In this document: positions 38,591 to 39,684 of the stretch, in pieces
Position numbering within the stretch: position 1 is the stretch's first letter
Layout: each line of letters begins with the position of its first letter
Assembly: GCA_024277435.1 (NCBI GenBank)
Contig: JAJRVJ010000016.1
Coordinates: 1-39,684 of the forward strand
Direction: 5' to 3'
From: Patescibacteria group bacterium
GTDB lineage: Bacteria > Patescibacteriota > Patescibacteriia > UBA9570
Length of the DNA stretch: 39,684 nt
Notes under the pieces: model-generated
The model's input: the letters and a program-made list of their open reading frames with translations, nothing else
Told to the model about the DNA's origin: nothing
Database searches by the model: none
Position numbers and translations under genes: made by a program

Positions 38591-39490
38591 ATGAAAAAAC
38601 CACAGGGACCAGAGGGATTTGAGGAATATTACGCAACACAGTTTCCTGATAATTGGCAGGAACTAAAAGCCGGCTTACTAAAAGAGACAAAGCCTATTTT
38701 ACGTTTCTCTGTTAAAAATAAAGAAACACTTGAACGTCTTTGGCAGAAAAATAATCTTACATGGCAGACACTATCCTGGTACCCGCATGCTATTGAATGG
38801 CCAGCGGAAATACTGTTGGGCGAAGAACTCCCGGGATACGCTGATAATCTATTTTATGTGATGAATGCAAGTTCTTTGTTGCCAATATTAGCACTAGATC
38901 CTCGATCTAATGAACGCATCTTGGATGCCTGCGCGGCTCCCGGCGGAAAAACCCTAGCGATAGCAGATACACTAGGAGATGCTAGCGAACTCATTGCCAA
39001 CGATACCTCTCCAAAGCGCCGACGCAGATTACAAGATAACCTGCGCAATTACGGACATGATGAGGTGCAAGTAACCGGTAAAAAATCTGAAACGTTATTT
39101 AAAACCCAACCTGATACGTACGATAAAATATTGGTTGACGCTCCATGTAGCTCAGAAAAACATGTACTGAATTCTCCTAAACATATTGAACAATGGAGTT
39201 ATTCACGAATCAAATCATTAAAGCAACGGCAGATTGCTTTGCTGAGTGGATTATTTCTTGCGTTGAAACCTGGAGGTAGGATGGTATATTCCACGTGTGC
39301 GCTTACTCCTGAAGAAGACGAAGAGGTAGTAAAGAAATTGCTTAAAAAGAAAAAAGACGCGATCTCTCTTATTTCTATGGATATTCAAGATATTCCCGGA
39401 AAACAAGGTGAATTTGGTTGGAGAGTATATCCTAGTGCTACAACCAACCTTGACCCTATGTTTGTAGCTATATTTATTAAAAACAGCTAG
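38591..39490 (+). CDS. NOL1/NOP2/Sun (RsmB/RsmF-like) rRNA m5C methyltransferase
   Basis: 299 aa; LDACAAPGGKTLAIAD, VDAPCSSEKHVLN, MVYSTCALTPEEDEEVV. Confidence 0.93.
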   Translation: MKKPQGPEGFEEYYATQFPDNWQELKAGLLKETKPILRFSVKNKETLERLWQKNNLTWQTLSWYPHAIEWPAEILLGEELPGYADNLFYVMNASSLLPILALDPRSNERILDACAAPGGKTLAIADTLGDASELIANDTSPKRRRRLQDNLRNYGHDEVQVTGKKSETLFKTQPDTYDKILVDAPCSSEKHVLNSPKHIEQWSYSRIKSLKQRQIALLSGLFLALKPGGRMVYSTCALTPEEDEEVVKKLLKKKKDAISLISMDIQDIPGKQGEFGWRVYPSATTNLDPMFVAIFIKNS

Positions 39491-39499
39491 TTTTAGGCA

Positions 39500-39532
39500 A
39501 ATTAACCCCAGGTTTTATACCTAGGGTTAATT
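39500..39532 (+). terminator. Intrinsic terminator, conserved hairpin family
   Basis: AATTAACCCCAGGT-TTTAT-ACCTAGGGTTAATT (one mismatch), downstream of the methyltransferase. Confidence 0.7.
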
Positions 39533-39543
39533 AGTTTCATATA

Positions 39544-39684
39544 CCTGAATTCTAGAATCTAATGCCCCACCTCTCTAGCAATAACCTCATTAGGAGTTAG
39601 ATAATTAAGACCTTTGCGAGGTCGGTTGTTTAACCTTTCTTGTATAGCATAAATATCTTCATCAGTCATTATGGAAAGATCGGC
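39544..39684 (-). mobile_element. IS30-family insertion sequence, 3' end fragment, inverted copy (transposase C-terminus in 39559..39684)
   Basis: Reverse complement reads ADLSIMTDEDIYAIQERLNNRPRKGLNYLTPNEVIAREVGH*. Identity with 1..138 stops sharply after ...ATTCTAGAATTCAGG. Confidence 0.85.

Noticed and set aside
1-39684. CRISPR array, tRNA/rRNA genes, prophage or toxin-antitoxin/defence cluster
   Set aside because: No regularly spaced repeats, no cloverleaf-like sequence noticed in the intergenic regions, and no phage or defence protein motifs in any ORF. No tRNAscan or CRISPR finder could be run.
1-39684. Functional composite transposon bounded by the two IS30 copies
   Set aside because: Both IS fragments run off the window ends and the cargo is core housekeeping genes; repeat-induced contig ends are simpler. 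Kept only as a low-interest possibility.

Overview
The window is a 39.7 kb AT-rich bacterial segment. Gene content is compatible with a Candidate Phyla Radiation/Patescibacteria-like genome, but that assignment is inference. Both ends are inverted, identical fragments of an IS30-family transposase 3' end, so the boundaries are probably repeat-induced contig breaks. Main blocks: envelope/membrane genes (Wzz-like, HtrA-like pseudoprotease, TolB-like lipoprotein, SPFH/stomatin, DUF2207+PEGA); a PP2C-like/beta-propeller protein; rplJ-rplL with an L10-type leader; a cation/H+ antiporter; pyrH-mltG-manC-uppP; proB-proC-proA; a metallophosphoesterase with FG-GAP-like repeats; rrf2-sufC-sufB-sufD-sufS-sufU; rpmB; and a LysW amino-group-carrier cluster (lysW-X-Y-Z-J-K) followed by a lumazine-synthase-like gene. 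LysW (57 aa, C-terminal EDWGE) is missing from the supplied ORF track. The most interesting observation is upstream of lysW. A consensus promoter (TTGACA-N16-TATAAT) directly precedes an apparently leaderless 18-aa ORF, MENVVFTTYKAKAKKTHS*, and then mutually exclusive hairpins ending in a terminator. This has the layout of a ribosome-mediated lysine attenuator. Other points: -10 boxes 6-11 nt from start codons at many genes (leaderless transcription); a family of sequence-conserved terminator hairpins, two of them next to the IS30 ends; a 25-bp RNA-like hairpin inside the lys cluster whose non-Watson-Crick positions are all G-U on the + strand; in-frame TAA codons in lysX and the PP2C-like gene; and a Walker A K->E change in SufC. 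All functional calls come from reading motifs by eye; no searches were run.
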